Origin: Chitinophaga alhagiae
GTDB lineage: Bacteria > Bacteroidota > Bacteroidia > Chitinophagales > Chitinophagaceae
Assembly (NCBI RefSeq): GCF_003568665.1
Contig: NZ_QXMH01000002.1
Location: 558,001-622,000, forward strand
Direction of reading: 5' to 3'
Length of the DNA: 64,000 nt
Shown here: one piece after another, positions 41,434-51,430 of the stretch
Layout: each line of letters opens with the position of its first letter
How positions within the stretch are numbered: the stretch's first letter is position 1
Position numbers and translations under genes: made by a program
The notes under the pieces: generated by a model
Databases searched by the model: none
Seen by the model: only the letters and a program-made list of their open reading frames with translations
What the model was told of the DNA's origin: nothing

Positions 41434-43821
41434 ATGAAAAAGATCCTTATCCTGTTTCTGCTGCTTGGCAATGTAGTGTACGGCCAGCAGCCCCTTTGTC
41501 TGTGGTACAAACAGCCCGCCCTCAGATGGGAAGAGGCATTGCCCGTTGGAAATGGCCGCATGGGCGCTATGGTGTTTGGAAGAACAGATAAAGAAATATT
41601 ACAGATCAACGAAGAAAGCGTATGGGCGGGCAATAAGTTCAACGACGCCAATCCCAATGCCTTCAAGGTGCTGGATACCATCCGCCAACTGCTTTTTGCC
41701 AACAAAAATGAGGAGGCGCTGGCTATTGCGCAACCCAATTTTGTTGCGGTAGATGGAGAGAACTCCACGCAGATAGCCCGCAACTTCCGCTCCCACCAGA
41801 CCCTCATGAACGTAAATATCGATTACGGGCTGCAGGGGTATACAGACTACCGGCGGGAGCTGAATATAAAGAACGGCATTGCTGCTACCACGTTTACCGT
41901 AAACGGGGTGGTATATAAGCAGGAGGTGCTGGCCTCCGCGCCGCATAACGTTATTGTGGTAAGGATTGCCGCCTCAAAACCGGCGTCCATTAATGCCTTT
42001 ATTACGCTGGACAGGCCGGACCCGAAAGATACGGCCTCCCGTTTTACAGACTGCAAGGTTGCCGCCAGCGGCAGCCGGCTGCTGGTGCTTAGCGGCCAGA
42101 TCAATGACAAGGAAGGAAAGGAAAAACGCGGCCCCGCCGGCCTGCATATGCGTTTTGCGGGCATGCTGCAGGCAGCGCCCACCGGCGGCACTATCAGGGC
42201 TTACCAAAATGGCCTGCAGGTGAAAAATGCCAACGCGGTTACCCTCTACATCCAGGGCGCCACCAACTACAATGCGGTAAAGCAGGATGTTGACCCCGGC
42301 GCCACCATTGCCATCAATAAATGCCGCAAGCTGCTGCAGCAGGCAACCCTGCGCAGCTATGCACAGCTCCATGCCGCGCATCTGAAAGACTTTGAGCCGG
42401 TAATGAAAAAAGTGAGGTTGCAGATCAATGAAGCGGTAACAGATGAAATACCCACAGATGAAAGGCTGCAGCAGGTGAGGCAGGGAAAGGAAGATGTACA
42501 CCTGGAGGCCTTGTACTTCCAATACGGGCGTTACCTGCTGCTTTCCAGCTCCCGCCGCCCCGGTGTGTTGCCGGCCAACCTGCAAGGCATCTGGAACCGC
42601 CATATGGACGCGCCCTGGAACGCTGATTTCCATACCAACATCAACCTGCAAATGAACTACTGGCCGGCAGAAGTATGCAACCTTTCGCAAACCACCGCGC
42701 CGTTATTCGATTTTATGGACCACATCCGCCCGCAGGGCCGCATCACCGCCAAAAAGATGTATAACGCCCGCGGCTGGGTAGTGCATCACTGTACAGACGC
42801 CTTTGGCAAAACCGGTGTGCAGGCCAACGCGGCCTGGGGCACTTTTCCCATGGCGGCTAGCTGGATGTGCCTGCATTTCTGGGAACATTACGCCTTTACG
42901 CTGGATTATGGTTTCCTGAAAAACAAGGCATACCCCATCATGAAAGAGCATGCCATGTTTGTGGAAGACTTCCTGGTGAAAAGCCCGGAAGGGTTCCTGG
43001 TGTCTGCCCCCGCCAGCTCTCCGGAGAACCGGTTCATCCACCCTGTTACCGGCAAGCCCACCGGCCTTACCTACGGGCCTACAATGGACAGCCAGATACT
43101 CCGCGAGTTCCTCTCCAAATGCATTGCGGCGGCCAACCTGCTGAGAACGGATTCTGTGGATGTTGCCCGCTGGCAGGGTATCATAGCCCAGTTGCCGCCC
43201 ACCAGAACGGGTAAAGACGGCCGCATCCTGGAGTGGATACAGGAGTATCAGGAAGCCGAGCCGGGCCACCGCCATATTTCCCATTTGTTTGGCCTGCACC
43301 CCGGTACGCAGATCACGGAGCAGTCTCCCTCCCTGTTTGACGGGGCGCTCAGAACGCTTACGGGCCGCCTGAGCAAAGGCGGGGGCCATACCGGGTGGAG
43401 CCGCGCATGGATCATCAATTTTTACGCCCGCCTGAAACAGGCAGACAGTGTGCGCAGCCACCTGCACGCATTGCTGGCCAAATCCACCTTGCCCAACCTG
43501 TTTGACAACCATCCGCCGTTCCAGATAGACGGTAACTTCGGCGGCACGGCGGGCATAGCGGAAGCCCTGCTGCAAAGCCATGGGGACTATGTGGAGGTAT
43601 TGCCCGCCCTGCCGGCAGGCTGGGCCAGCGGCTCCATTACGGGACTTTGCGCAAGGGGCGGCTTTGAGCTGGACATTTCATGGAAAGACGGCGTGCTCTC
43701 CGGGCTGGTGCTGCGCTCCACCACCGGCCGCAATATTGTACTGAAATACCGCCAGCACCTGCTGCCGCTTTCCATAGAAAGAGGAAAAGAAGTAGTGGTG
43801 CCGGTCAATCAACTTTTATAA
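41434..43821 (+). CDS. Secreted alpha-L-fucosidase, GH95
   Basis: 795 residues from ATG 41434, chosen because it opens a Sec signal peptide (MKKILILFLLLGNVVYGQQ); the upstream extension has no family match. The N-terminal GH95 beta domain (LWYKQPALRWEEALPVGNGRMGAMVFG) is followed by an (alpha/alpha)6 barrel carrying NLQGIWN, NADFHTNINLQMNYWPAEVCN (the paired Asn residues), and later GGGHTGWSRAWIINFYARL and QIDGNFGGTAGIAEALLQ. Known members invert alpha-1,2-linked L-fucose, and some act on L-galactose. It is in an operon with a GH29 enzyme 15 bp downstream. Confidence 0.94.
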   Translation: MKKILILFLLLGNVVYGQQPLCLWYKQPALRWEEALPVGNGRMGAMVFGRTDKEILQINEESVWAGNKFNDANPNAFKVLDTIRQLLFANKNEEALAIAQPNFVAVDGENSTQIARNFRSHQTLMNVNIDYGLQGYTDYRRELNIKNGIAATTFTVNGVVYKQEVLASAPHNVIVVRIAASKPASINAFITLDRPDPKDTASRFTDCKVAASGSRLLVLSGQINDKEGKEKRGPAGLHMRFAGMLQAAPTGGTIRAYQNGLQVKNANAVTLYIQGATNYNAVKQDVDPGATIAINKCRKLLQQATLRSYAQLHAAHLKDFEPVMKKVRLQINEAVTDEIPTDERLQQVRQGKEDVHLEALYFQYGRYLLLSSSRRPGVLPANLQGIWNRHMDAPWNADFHTNINLQMNYWPAEVCNLSQTTAPLFDFMDHIRPQGRITAKKMYNARGWVVHHCTDAFGKTGVQANAAWGTFPMAASWMCLHFWEHYAFTLDYGFLKNKAYPIMKEHAMFVEDFLVKSPEGFLVSAPASSPENRFIHPVTGKPTGLTYGPTMDSQILREFLSKCIAAANLLRTDSVDVARWQGIIAQLPPTRTGKDGRILEWIQEYQEAEPGHRHISHLFGLHPGTQITEQSPSLFDGALRTLTGRLSKGGGHTGWSRAWIINFYARLKQADSVRSHLHALLAKSTLPNLFDNHPPFQIDGNFGGTAGIAEALLQSHGDYVEVLPALPAGWASGSITGLCARGGFELDISWKDGVLSGLVLRSTTGRNIVLKYRQHLLPLSIERGKEVVVPVNQLL

Positions 43822-43836
43822 AAAAAACACGTGAGC

Positions 43837-45303
43837 ATGAAATTTTACAAGCATTTCCTTTGGCTGTTGCTGCCATTGACGTTACAGGCACAACAATACA
43901 AGCCTACATGGGAATCATTAGACAGCCGCCCCGTTCCTGCCTGGTTCGAAAACGCAAAGTTCGGCATCTTCATCCATTGGGGCGTTTACTCCGTGCCCGC
44001 CTGGGCGCCCAAAGGCGTGTACTCGGAATGGTACCAGTACTGGCTGCAAAGCAAGACCGTAGCAGGCAACAACAGGCCTACGCCCACCGCCGTGGCGGAC
44101 CATCACAACAAGGTATACGGCAAAGATTTTTCCTATTACCAGTTTGCGGACTATTTCAAGGCGGAAGATTATGACCCCGAAGCATGGGCAAAGCTGATCG
44201 AAAAATCAGGCGCCAAATACGTGGTGCTCACTTCCAAACATCACGACGGGTTTGCCCTCTGGCCCAGCAAAGAGGCCACCCAAGCCTTTGGCCGCCCCTG
44301 GAACGCGGTAGACGCCGCGGCCAAACGGGACCTGCTGGGAGACCTGACCGCCGCCGTAAAGAAAACGCCCGTGAAAATGGGCTTCTATTACTCGCTCTAT
44401 GAATGGTACAACCCGCTTTACAAGGAAAAGAAGTACTCGCAGTACGTAAATGAACACATGCTGCCCCAGCTGAAAGACCTGGTGAACCGGTATGAGCCGG
44501 ATATCATCTGGCCGGATGGAGAATGGGAGCAGAGCGATACGGTATGGCAATCCCGCGAGTTCCTGACGTGGTTGTTCAACGAATCTCCCGTGAAAGACAA
44601 GGTAGCGGTGAACGACCGCTGGGGCAAACGCCTCCGGAAAAAACACGGCGGGTACTATACCACGGAATATGAAGTGGGCGCCGCCTTTAGCCGCCCATGG
44701 GAAGAATGCCGGGGCATGGGCTTCTCTTTCGGCTACAACCGCAACGAAGACATTGAAGACTATAACAGCACGCAGTCGCTCATTTACCTGCTGGTGGACA
44801 TTGTGAGCAGCGGCGGCAACCTGCTGCTTGACATCGGGCCTGACGCGCACGGTAAAATACCGCCCATCATGCAGGAGCGCATGCTGGAAATAGGCCGCTG
44901 GCTGGATGTGAACGGCGAGGCCATTTACAACACCCGCAGCTGGAAAACCAAAGTGCAGTGGTCTGCCGGCCGCCGTGACTGGAAACCGCCGCGCGGCATG
45001 GTTAGCGGTGAGGCCCTGCTGAAACAGACGGTAGCGCCGGAGCCGGGGTATGCGGTGAAAGAGGTCTTCTTCACGGCTAACGGCAATACGGTATACGCCA
45101 TTGCGCCCAATCTGCCGGAAGGCCGCTTCCTTATCAGGGACGTGAACCCTTCCGCCGGCACCACGGTACAGATGCTGGGGCTTTCTCGCAACCTGCCGTT
45201 CAAAAAGGTGAAGGAAGGCATAGAGGTCACCGTACCCAAACTTTCCGTGAAGGAAGCGCCCTGCGCGCATGCCTACACTTTCAAGATAACGAAGGTGATC
45301 TGA
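43837..45303 (+). CDS. Secreted alpha-L-fucosidase, GH29 (second copy)
   Basis: 488 residues from ATG 43837 (a GTG two codons earlier is also possible). Signal peptide MKFYKHFLWLLLPLTLQA. GH29 motifs: WFENAKFGIFIHWGVYSVPAW, YVVLTSKHHDGFALWPS, and nucleophile region EPDIIWPDGEWEQSD (Asp about residue 227), differing from the other GH29 here (WWFDGDWE). The acid/base Glu is probably in the region around HGGYYTTEYEVG. The C-terminal beta domain is complete. Together with GH95 it could strip different fucose linkages from the same glycan, such as xyloglucan or mucin. Confidence 0.93.
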   Translation: MKFYKHFLWLLLPLTLQAQQYKPTWESLDSRPVPAWFENAKFGIFIHWGVYSVPAWAPKGVYSEWYQYWLQSKTVAGNNRPTPTAVADHHNKVYGKDFSYYQFADYFKAEDYDPEAWAKLIEKSGAKYVVLTSKHHDGFALWPSKEATQAFGRPWNAVDAAAKRDLLGDLTAAVKKTPVKMGFYYSLYEWYNPLYKEKKYSQYVNEHMLPQLKDLVNRYEPDIIWPDGEWEQSDTVWQSREFLTWLFNESPVKDKVAVNDRWGKRLRKKHGGYYTTEYEVGAAFSRPWEECRGMGFSFGYNRNEDIEDYNSTQSLIYLLVDIVSSGGNLLLDIGPDAHGKIPPIMQERMLEIGRWLDVNGEAIYNTRSWKTKVQWSAGRRDWKPPRGMVSGEALLKQTVAPEPGYAVKEVFFTANGNTVYAIAPNLPEGRFLIRDVNPSAGTTVQMLGLSRNLPFKKVKEGIEVTVPKLSVKEAPCAHAYTFKITKVI

Positions 45304-45321
45304 TTGAAACTGAACTATTAG

Positions 45322-45350
45322 CAGGAGCCTGCGCCAGGGCTCCTGTTTTT
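45322..45350 (+). terminator. Intrinsic terminator after the GH95-GH29 operon
   Basis: Perfect 8-bp stem CAGGAGCC/GGCTCCTG (45322-45329 with 45338-45345), 8-base loop, five T's. Confidence 0.8.
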
Positions 45351-45403
45351 ATACCATTTTTTTTAACTGTTAATTTTACAATTAAAAATTGTTTGCTATC
45401 TTG

Positions 45404-45425
45404 ACGTGTTATAAGATTCTCACGT
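45404..45425. promoter_or_regulatory. Inverted repeat ACGTG...CACGT upstream of the xylose operon
   Basis: ACGTG at 45404-45408 and CACGT at 45421-45425, 12 bases apart, within the AT-rich region 15-36 bases before the symporter ATG. The half-sites also read as near-direct repeats (CGTGTTATA, CACGTTATA). A plausible operator for a xylose-responsive regulator; no regulator gene is adjacent. Confidence 0.35.
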
Positions 45426-45439
45426 TATACTGATCAAAT

Positions 45440-47053
45440 ATGAACAACACGAGTTTACTGCCACTCGACTACCTGGTTTTCGCATTTTACTTTGTTATTG
45501 TAGCCGGTTACGGTTATTATATCTATCAAAAGAAAAGGAAAGCCTCAACAGATACAAAAGACTTTTTCCTGGCGGAGGGCTCCCTTACCTGGTGGGCCAT
45601 TGGCGCGTCCTTGATCGCGTCCAATATTTCCGCGGAACAGTTCATCGGCATGTCTGGTTCCGGGTTTAAAATGGGCCTCGCCATTTCCACGTATGAGTGG
45701 ATGGCCGCGGCCACATTGCTGGTAGTAGCCATATTTTTCCTGCCCATTTACCTGAAGAACAAGATATACACCATGCCGCAGTTCCTGCTGCAGCGGTACG
45801 ACGGGCGGGTGAGCACGGCCATGGCGGTGTTCTGGCTGCTGTTGTACGTATTCGTGAACCTTACGTCTATCCTGTACCTGGGGGCGCTGGCCATTCAGAC
45901 CATTTCCGGCATACCGTTCTGGACCTGCGTAATGGCGCTGTCTGTCTTCGCCATCTTTATTACGCTGGGCGGTATGAAGGTGATCGGTTATACGGATGTG
46001 ATACAGGTGTTTTTCCTCATACTGGGCGGCCTGGCCACTACTTACCTGGCCCTCAACCTGGTGTCTGACCACTTTGGCGGCGGCGGTATGTGGGACGGGC
46101 TGGGGCTGCTGCGGCAAAAAGCGCCGGAGCATTTCCACATGATATTTGAACCTTCCAGCGAACATTATAAAGAGCTGCCGGGCCTGGCGGTGCTGATAGG
46201 CGGTATGTGGATCGTGAACCTGAACTATTGGGGCTGCAACCAGTACATCACGCAGCGCGCGCTGGGGGCAGACCTGAAAACCGCCCGCAACGGCCTGCTG
46301 TTTGCCGGTTTCCTGAAATTGCTGATGCCGGTGATCGTAGTGCTGCCGGGTATTGCGGCGTATGTGCTCTACAAGAACGGCATGTTCCAGCAGGAGATGA
46401 TGGACGCTGCCGGTACCGTTAAGCCTGACCATGCGTACCCCGTGCTGCTCAACCTGCTGCCCGCGGGCCTGAAAGGCTTGTCTTTTGCGGCGCTCACGGC
46501 GGCCATTGTAGCTTCGCTGGCCGGTAAGGCCAACAGTATTGCCACCATCTTTACGCTGGATATCTACAAACATTTCTTCAACAAAGATGCCAGCGAGCAG
46601 GACCAGGTAAAAGTGGGCCGCTACACCATCATAGTGGCCATTATCATTGGCGCGCTGGTGGCGCCTGCGCTCAAGAGCCTGGACCAGGGTTTCCAGTTCA
46701 TCCAGGAATATACCGGCTTTATTTCTCCCGGGGTATTCGCCATTTTCATTATGGGCTTCTTCTGGAAGCGCACCACGGCCAACGCCGCGCTGACGGGCGC
46801 CATACTGGCCATTCCGCTGTCTGTGGCCCTGAAGTTCGGTATGCCCGAGCTGCCCTTCATTAACCGGATGGGCTGGGTATTCATCATTATTGTGGTGATC
46901 ATGGGCATTATCAGCCTGTTGGACCCCAAGAGCAAAAACAACCCGAAAGGCCTGGAAGTGGATGCTTCCATGTTCAGGCTGAACCCCGCGTTTACCGTAG
47001 GCGCCATTATCATCTGCGGCGTACTCGCGGCGTTATATACAGTATTTTGGTAA
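45440..47053 (+). CDS. Sodium/solute symporter (SSS family), likely xylose/Na+ symporter
   Basis: 537 residues with about 14 hydrophobic segments. SSS-family features: the LPLDYLVFAFYFVIVAGYGYY opening, FFLAEGSLTWWAIGASLIASNISAEQFIGMSGSGFKMGLA (first Na-binding repeat), and INLNYWGCNQYITQRALGA-like core (VNLNYWGCNQYITQRALGA). It resembles SglT-type sugar transporters of the inner membrane. It is directly upstream of xylB (21 bp) and xylA, so xylose is the most likely substrate. Confidence 0.9.
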   Translation: MNNTSLLPLDYLVFAFYFVIVAGYGYYIYQKKRKASTDTKDFFLAEGSLTWWAIGASLIASNISAEQFIGMSGSGFKMGLAISTYEWMAAATLLVVAIFFLPIYLKNKIYTMPQFLLQRYDGRVSTAMAVFWLLLYVFVNLTSILYLGALAIQTISGIPFWTCVMALSVFAIFITLGGMKVIGYTDVIQVFFLILGGLATTYLALNLVSDHFGGGGMWDGLGLLRQKAPEHFHMIFEPSSEHYKELPGLAVLIGGMWIVNLNYWGCNQYITQRALGADLKTARNGLLFAGFLKLLMPVIVVLPGIAAYVLYKNGMFQQEMMDAAGTVKPDHAYPVLLNLLPAGLKGLSFAALTAAIVASLAGKANSIATIFTLDIYKHFFNKDASEQDQVKVGRYTIIVAIIIGALVAPALKSLDQGFQFIQEYTGFISPGVFAIFIMGFFWKRTTANAALTGAILAIPLSVALKFGMPELPFINRMGWVFIIIVVIMGIISLLDPKSKNNPKGLEVDASMFRLNPAFTVGAIIICGVLAALYTVFW

Positions 47054-47074
47054 CAGTGAATAATTATTTTTCCC

Positions 47075-48568
47075 ATGTCTGCATACCTGATCGGCTACGA
47101 TATTGGTTCCTCGTCTATTAAAGCCACCTTGCTGGATGCCGCCACGGGCCGCTGCCTGGCCGCCGCCACCGGCTCCGCGGAGGAGCTGGCCATCCGGGTG
47201 CCGCGCGCAGGTTGGGCGGAGCAAGACCCCGAAATGTGGTGGCAGGAAGTGGTGAAAGCCACGCACGCCCTGCAACGCCAACACCCTTTTGACGCCGCCG
47301 CGGTGAACGCCATCGGCATTGCTTACCAGATGCACGGCCTGGTATGCGTGGATGAACAGCAGCAGGTATTGCGGCCGTCCATCATCTGGTGCGACAGCCG
47401 GGCCGTAAGCATCGGAGAAGCCGCCGCCGCGGCGCTGGGCAACCGGTATACGCTGCCCCACCTCCTCAACTCGCCCGGTAATTTTACCGCGTCAAAACTG
47501 CGCTGGGTACAGCAGCATGAACCGGATGTATACGCAAAGATCAGGCACATTATGCTGCCTGGGGATTTTATAGCGATGCGCCTCACCGGGGAAGCCTGCA
47601 CCACTTTATCCGGCCTGTCTGAAGGCATCTTCTGGGATTTTGCGGAACAGCAGGTATCTGCCCCTTTGCTGGAGCAGTACAACATAGATCCCGCCCTGCT
47701 ATCCCGCGTGGTGCCCACTTTCGGTGAGCAGGGCCGGTTAACGGCCAAAGCTGCGGAGCTGCTGAAGCTGCGCGCCGGCATACCCGTTACCTACCGGGCG
47801 GGAGACCAGCCCAACAACGCATTTTCCCTCAACGTGCTGGAGCCGGGAGAAGCCGCTACCACCGCCGGTACCTCCGGGGTAGTGTACGCGGTGCACAACC
47901 AGGTGGCCTACGATGAACAAAGCAGGGTCAACACCTTTATACACGTGAACCACCGGCCGGAAGCCATCCGCAACGGGGTGCTGATGTGCCTCAACGGCAC
48001 CGGCATCCTCAATAGCTGGCTGCGCTCCATTGCCGGCGGAATGGATTATAACACCATGAACGAACTGGCCGCCACTGCGCCCATAGGCGCGGAAGGCCTG
48101 CAGGTATTCCCTTTCGGCAACGGCGCGGAAAGGATACTGGCCAACCGCCTGCCCGGCGCCAGTATAGAAGGGCTGGCCTTCGGCGTACACCAGCAGGCGC
48201 ACCTGCTGAGGGCAGGGCAGGAGGGCATTGTGAATGCGCTTACCTACGGCGTTAATATTATGCGGGATATGGGCCTGCAGATCAACCGCGTGCGCGCGGG
48301 CAAAGCCAATATGTTCCTCAGCCCGCTCTTCCGCGAAGCATTTGCTAATACCGCGGGCGTTACTATTGAACTTTATAACACAGACGGCGCGCTGGGCGCC
48401 GCGCGCGCCGCAGGGGTGGGCAGCGGCCGTTACGCCGCCATGCAGGACGCGTTCATCGGCATGGAATGCCTGGCCACCATTGCCCCGGAAAAAGAAAAGC
48501 AGCAGGCGTACAGTGAAGCCTACAGCAAATGGGACGCACGCCTGCAGCAGATTTTATCTACACTTTAA
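47075..48568 (+). CDS. xylB: Xylulokinase
   Basis: 497 residues of the FGGY kinase family. It phosphorylates D-xylulose to xylulose 5-phosphate. The N-terminal ATPase motif YLIGYDIGSSSIKATLLD, the substrate region IAYQMHGLVCVD and SIIWCDSRA (residues near 88-112), and the C-terminal FGGY-type AGDQPNNAF and TAGTSGVVYAV are present. The position between a sugar symporter and xylA makes xylulose the most probable substrate. Confidence 0.93.
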   Translation: MSAYLIGYDIGSSSIKATLLDAATGRCLAAATGSAEELAIRVPRAGWAEQDPEMWWQEVVKATHALQRQHPFDAAAVNAIGIAYQMHGLVCVDEQQQVLRPSIIWCDSRAVSIGEAAAAALGNRYTLPHLLNSPGNFTASKLRWVQQHEPDVYAKIRHIMLPGDFIAMRLTGEACTTLSGLSEGIFWDFAEQQVSAPLLEQYNIDPALLSRVVPTFGEQGRLTAKAAELLKLRAGIPVTYRAGDQPNNAFSLNVLEPGEAATTAGTSGVVYAVHNQVAYDEQSRVNTFIHVNHRPEAIRNGVLMCLNGTGILNSWLRSIAGGMDYNTMNELAATAPIGAEGLQVFPFGNGAERILANRLPGASIEGLAFGVHQQAHLLRAGQEGIVNALTYGVNIMRDMGLQINRVRAGKANMFLSPLFREAFANTAGVTIELYNTDGALGAARAAGVGSGRYAAMQDAFIGMECLATIAPEKEKQQAYSEAYSKWDARLQQILSTL

Positions 48569-48580
48569 AAATCCGTTATT

Positions 48581-49909
48581 ATGAATATCATCACCGGTAA
48601 CAAAACTTATTTCCCTTCTGTTGGAAAGGTCCAGTATGAAGGCCCAAAGTCAGACAACCCGTTTGCCTACAAGTGGTACGATGAAACCAAACAGATCAAC
48701 GGCAAATCCCTCCGGGAGCTGTTCAAGTTTGCCGTCAGCTACTGGCATACCTTCTGCGGTACGGGTGGAGATCCCTTCGGTCCCGGTACCAAGGCCTTTC
48801 CCTGGCTCACCGCGGCAGACCCCGTGCAGCAGGCCAAAGACAAGATGGACGCCGCATTTGAGTTTATCACCAAACTGGGCGTACCGTACTATTGTTTTCA
48901 CGATATAGACCTGGTAGACGAAGGCAGCAGCCTGGCGCAGTATGAAAGCCATATGCAGCAGATAGTGGCATATGCAAAGGAAAAACAGCAGGCCAGCGGC
49001 GTGAAGCTGCTCTGGGGCACGGCCAACGTGTTCAGCAACCCGCGGTACATGCACGGGGCCTCCACCAATCCCGACTTTGCGGTGGTGGCTTACGCCGGCA
49101 CGCAGGTAAAAAATGCGCTGGACGCTACCATTGCCCTGGGCGGCGAGAACTACGTGTTCTGGGGCGGCCGCGAAGGCTACATGAGCCTGCTCAACACCAA
49201 TATGAAAAGGGAGCTGGACCACCTGGGCCGCTTCCTCGGCATGGCGCGTGATTATGCGCGCAAGCAGGGCTTCAAAGGCACCTTCTTCATTGAGCCTAAA
49301 CCCTGTGAGCCCACCAAACACCAATATGACTATGACAGCGCCACGGTGATAGGCTTTCTCCGTGAATACGGGCTTGACAAGGATTTCAAATTGAACATTG
49401 AAGTGAACCATGCCACCCTGGCCGGCCACACCTTCCAGCATGAACTGCAGGTAGCCGCAGACGCCGGCATGCTGGGCAGCATAGACGCCAACCGCGGAGA
49501 TTACCAGAACGGATGGGATACAGACCAGTTCCCCATGAACCTGAACGAGCTGACGGAAACCATGCTGGTGATACTGGAAGCCGGCGGTTTTGCAGGCGGC
49601 GGCGTTAACTTCGATGCCAAAACCCGCCGCAACTCTACAGACCTGGAAGACATTTTCCACGCCCACATTGGCGGTATGGACGCCTTTGCCCGCGCGGCCT
49701 TCATTGCAGACCGCATACTGCGCGAGTCTCCCTACAAAAAGTTCCGCACGGAACGGTATGCTTCTTTTGACGGCGGCAAAGGAAAAGAATTTGAGTCAGG
49801 CAAACTGACGCTGGAAGACCTGCGCAGCTTTGCCATGGCCAACGGAGAGCCGAAGCAGATCAGCGGCCGGCAGGAGTGGCTGGAGAACCTGGTGAACCAG
49901 TACATTTAG
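48581..49909 (+). CDS. xylA: Xylose isomerase
   Basis: 442 residues, the long class II form with an N-terminal extension ([18 protein letters not shown]). It converts D-xylose to D-xylulose with two divalent metals. Catalytic His and Asp are in [13 protein letters not shown] (about residues 101-113); metal ligands are in [30 protein letters not shown] and GSIDANRGD. Starts 12 bp after xylB and is followed by a perfect-palindrome terminator. Confidence 0.98.
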   Translation: MNIITGNKTYFPSVGKVQYEGPKSDNPFAYKWYDETKQINGKSLRELFKFAVSYWHTFCGTGGDPFGPGTKAFPWLTAADPVQQAKDKMDAAFEFITKLGVPYYCFHDIDLVDEGSSLAQYESHMQQIVAYAKEKQQASGVKLLWGTANVFSNPRYMHGASTNPDFAVVAYAGTQVKNALDATIALGGENYVFWGGREGYMSLLNTNMKRELDHLGRFLGMARDYARKQGFKGTFFIEPKPCEPTKHQYDYDSATVIGFLREYGLDKDFKLNIEVNHATLAGHTFQHELQVAADAGMLGSIDANRGDYQNGWDTDQFPMNLNELTETMLVILEAGGFAGGGVNFDAKTRRNSTDLEDIFHAHIGGMDAFARAAFIADRILRESPYKKFRTERYASFDGGKGKEFESGKLTLEDLRSFAMANGEPKQISGRQEWLENLVNQYI

Positions 49910-49937
49910 CCCGAACATAACTATCAACTGATACAAA

Positions 49938-49969
49938 AAAAGGGCCGGCTGCATGCAGCCGGCCCTTTT
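49938..49969 (+). terminator. Intrinsic terminator after xylA
   Basis: A 32-bp perfect palindrome centred between 49953 and 49954 (arm AAAAGGGCCGGCTGCA), ending in TTTT. It separates the xylose operon from the epimerase gene. Confidence 0.85.
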
Positions 49970-50071
49970 CATTTTGCGAAACCATGCTGGCGCCGGTGTA
50001 CACAAATGTTGCCACAGCATTCATTTTACTTTCCCTCCTCCGTGCCTTTTTGTATTTTGCGCGGAAAAAAC

Positions 50072-51004
50072 ATGGCATTCTCCATACAACACCTTTCCCA
50101 AAACGGTTTTGACATTATTGAGCTGGCTGATGACGATGGCGCGCGTGTGCAGGTAATACCCTCGCTGGGCGCGCTTTTGCACGGCTTCATCATTCCGCGT
50201 GCAAAGGGCCCGCTCAACGTGATAGACAGCTATGGCAGCATGGATGACTATAACGGCCGTATACAGGACAGCTTCAAGAGCGCCAAGCTCAGCCCGTTTG
50301 CCTGCCGCATTAAAGACGCCGTTTACCAGTGGAACGGCGTGGAAAGGAAAATACAGAAATCGCCCATACACGGCCTGCTGTATGACCAGGCCTTTACGCT
50401 CATACTGGAAGAGGCCGGCAGCCAGGATGCGGTGATAGACCTGGAATACCATTACAATGGCTGGGACCCCGGCTATCCTTTCCCTTACACCTGTAACGTG
50501 CGTTACCGGCTGCTGGCGGAAAATACGCTGGAGATCTCCACCTCCGTGCTCAACCACCATACGGAAACCATTCCCGTTATGGACGGCTGGCATCCGTATT
50601 TCACTACCGGCGGCAGTGTAGACGAACTGGAATTGCAGTTCTGGTCAAAAGAAATGGTGGAATTTGACGAAAAACTGATACCCACCGGCAAAGTGCTGCC
50701 CTACACCACCTTTACAAAGGCTAAAAAGCTGGAGGGGGTGCAGCTGGACAATTCTTTCCTGCTGGATTTTACCCAGCCTTCCCCGTTATGCACCCTGCAC
50801 GACCCGAGGGAGCAGGTAACCATAGAATTTCACCCTTCCACCGCCTACCCGGTATTGCAGGTGTATACGCCTCCCCACCGCAGAAGCATTGCCATAGAGA
50901 ACCTTACCGGTGCGCCCAATGCCTTCAATAACGGCCTGGGACTGGTAAAGCTGGCCCCCGGCGAAAGCCTGCAATTCAGTACCACACTGCGTGTGCGGGG
51001 ATAA
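50072..51004 (+). CDS. Aldose 1-epimerase-like protein
   Basis: 310 residues from ATG 50072; an upstream frame extension lacks similarity. It belongs to the galactose-mutarotase-like beta-sandwich family: VIPSLGALLHGFIIP near the N-terminus, SPFACRIKDAVYQWNG, the IHGLLYDQAF segment with the catalytic His, MDGWHPYF with the second His, and the late VQLDNSFLLDF. It would interconvert alpha and beta anomers of aldoses. Its place after the xylose genes suggests mutarotation of xylose before isomerisation, although it has its own short intergenic region. Confidence 0.88.
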   Translation: MAFSIQHLSQNGFDIIELADDDGARVQVIPSLGALLHGFIIPRAKGPLNVIDSYGSMDDYNGRIQDSFKSAKLSPFACRIKDAVYQWNGVERKIQKSPIHGLLYDQAFTLILEEAGSQDAVIDLEYHYNGWDPGYPFPYTCNVRYRLLAENTLEISTSVLNHHTETIPVMDGWHPYFTTGGSVDELELQFWSKEMVEFDEKLIPTGKVLPYTTFTKAKKLEGVQLDNSFLLDFTQPSPLCTLHDPREQVTIEFHPSTAYPVLQVYTPPHRRSIAIENLTGAPNAFNNGLGLVKLAPGESLQFSTTLRVRG

Positions 51005-51074
51005 CAGCCGTTTTGGCACAAACTTTGGATTTCATACCGCAGACCCCTTATTATTCACAATTAAATCTGATGGT

Positions 51075-51260
51075 ATGGACATCCTGATGATCAAGGACCG
51101 GTGGAACGAGATCAAAGAAAAGCTGAAAAGCATGTTTGAGGATTTGTCGGATTCCGATCTACGCTACGAACGCGGGAAAGACGACAGGCTGATAGGCCAG
51201 ATCCAGATAAAGCTCGGCAAAAGCAGGGATGAGGTGATATCACTCATCCGGTCTTTGTAA
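51075..51260 (+). CDS. CsbD-like small stress protein
   Basis: 61 residues from ATG 51075 (an internal ATG at 51087 also possible). The pattern KDRWNEIKEKLKSMFEDLSDSDLRYERGKDDRLIGQIQIKLGKSRDEV matches the CsbD family (W-x-x-i-K-x-x-x-K ... L-T-d-D-L-x-x-x-x-G-x-x-d-q-L-x-G-x-i-Q-x-x-x-G), small helical proteins induced in general stress in other bacteria. Function unknown. It is followed by a long-stem hairpin. Confidence 0.85.
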   Translation: MDILMIKDRWNEIKEKLKSMFEDLSDSDLRYERGKDDRLIGQIQIKLGKSRDEVISLIRSL

Positions 51261-51287
51261 AAAGCAAAAAAAGAACAACGCTATGGC

Positions 51288-51331
51288 CGTTTCCGGCGAT
51301 ACCTTGCAGGGTGCGCCGGAAACGCTATTTT
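51288..51331 (+). terminator. Hairpin terminator after the CsbD-like gene
   Basis: Perfect 11-bp stem CGTTTCCGGCG/CGCCGGAAACG (51288-51298 with 51314-51324), 15-base loop, then CTATTTTAGG. The T tract is weak. Confidence 0.6.
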
Positions 51332-51430
51332 AGGATACATTTAACAGGCGGCATTCACACATAACACGCTGGCTTAACTATTTTGAGGCATATTTGTTAA
51401 TAGTTATATGAAGCCATTAAATATGAACGG

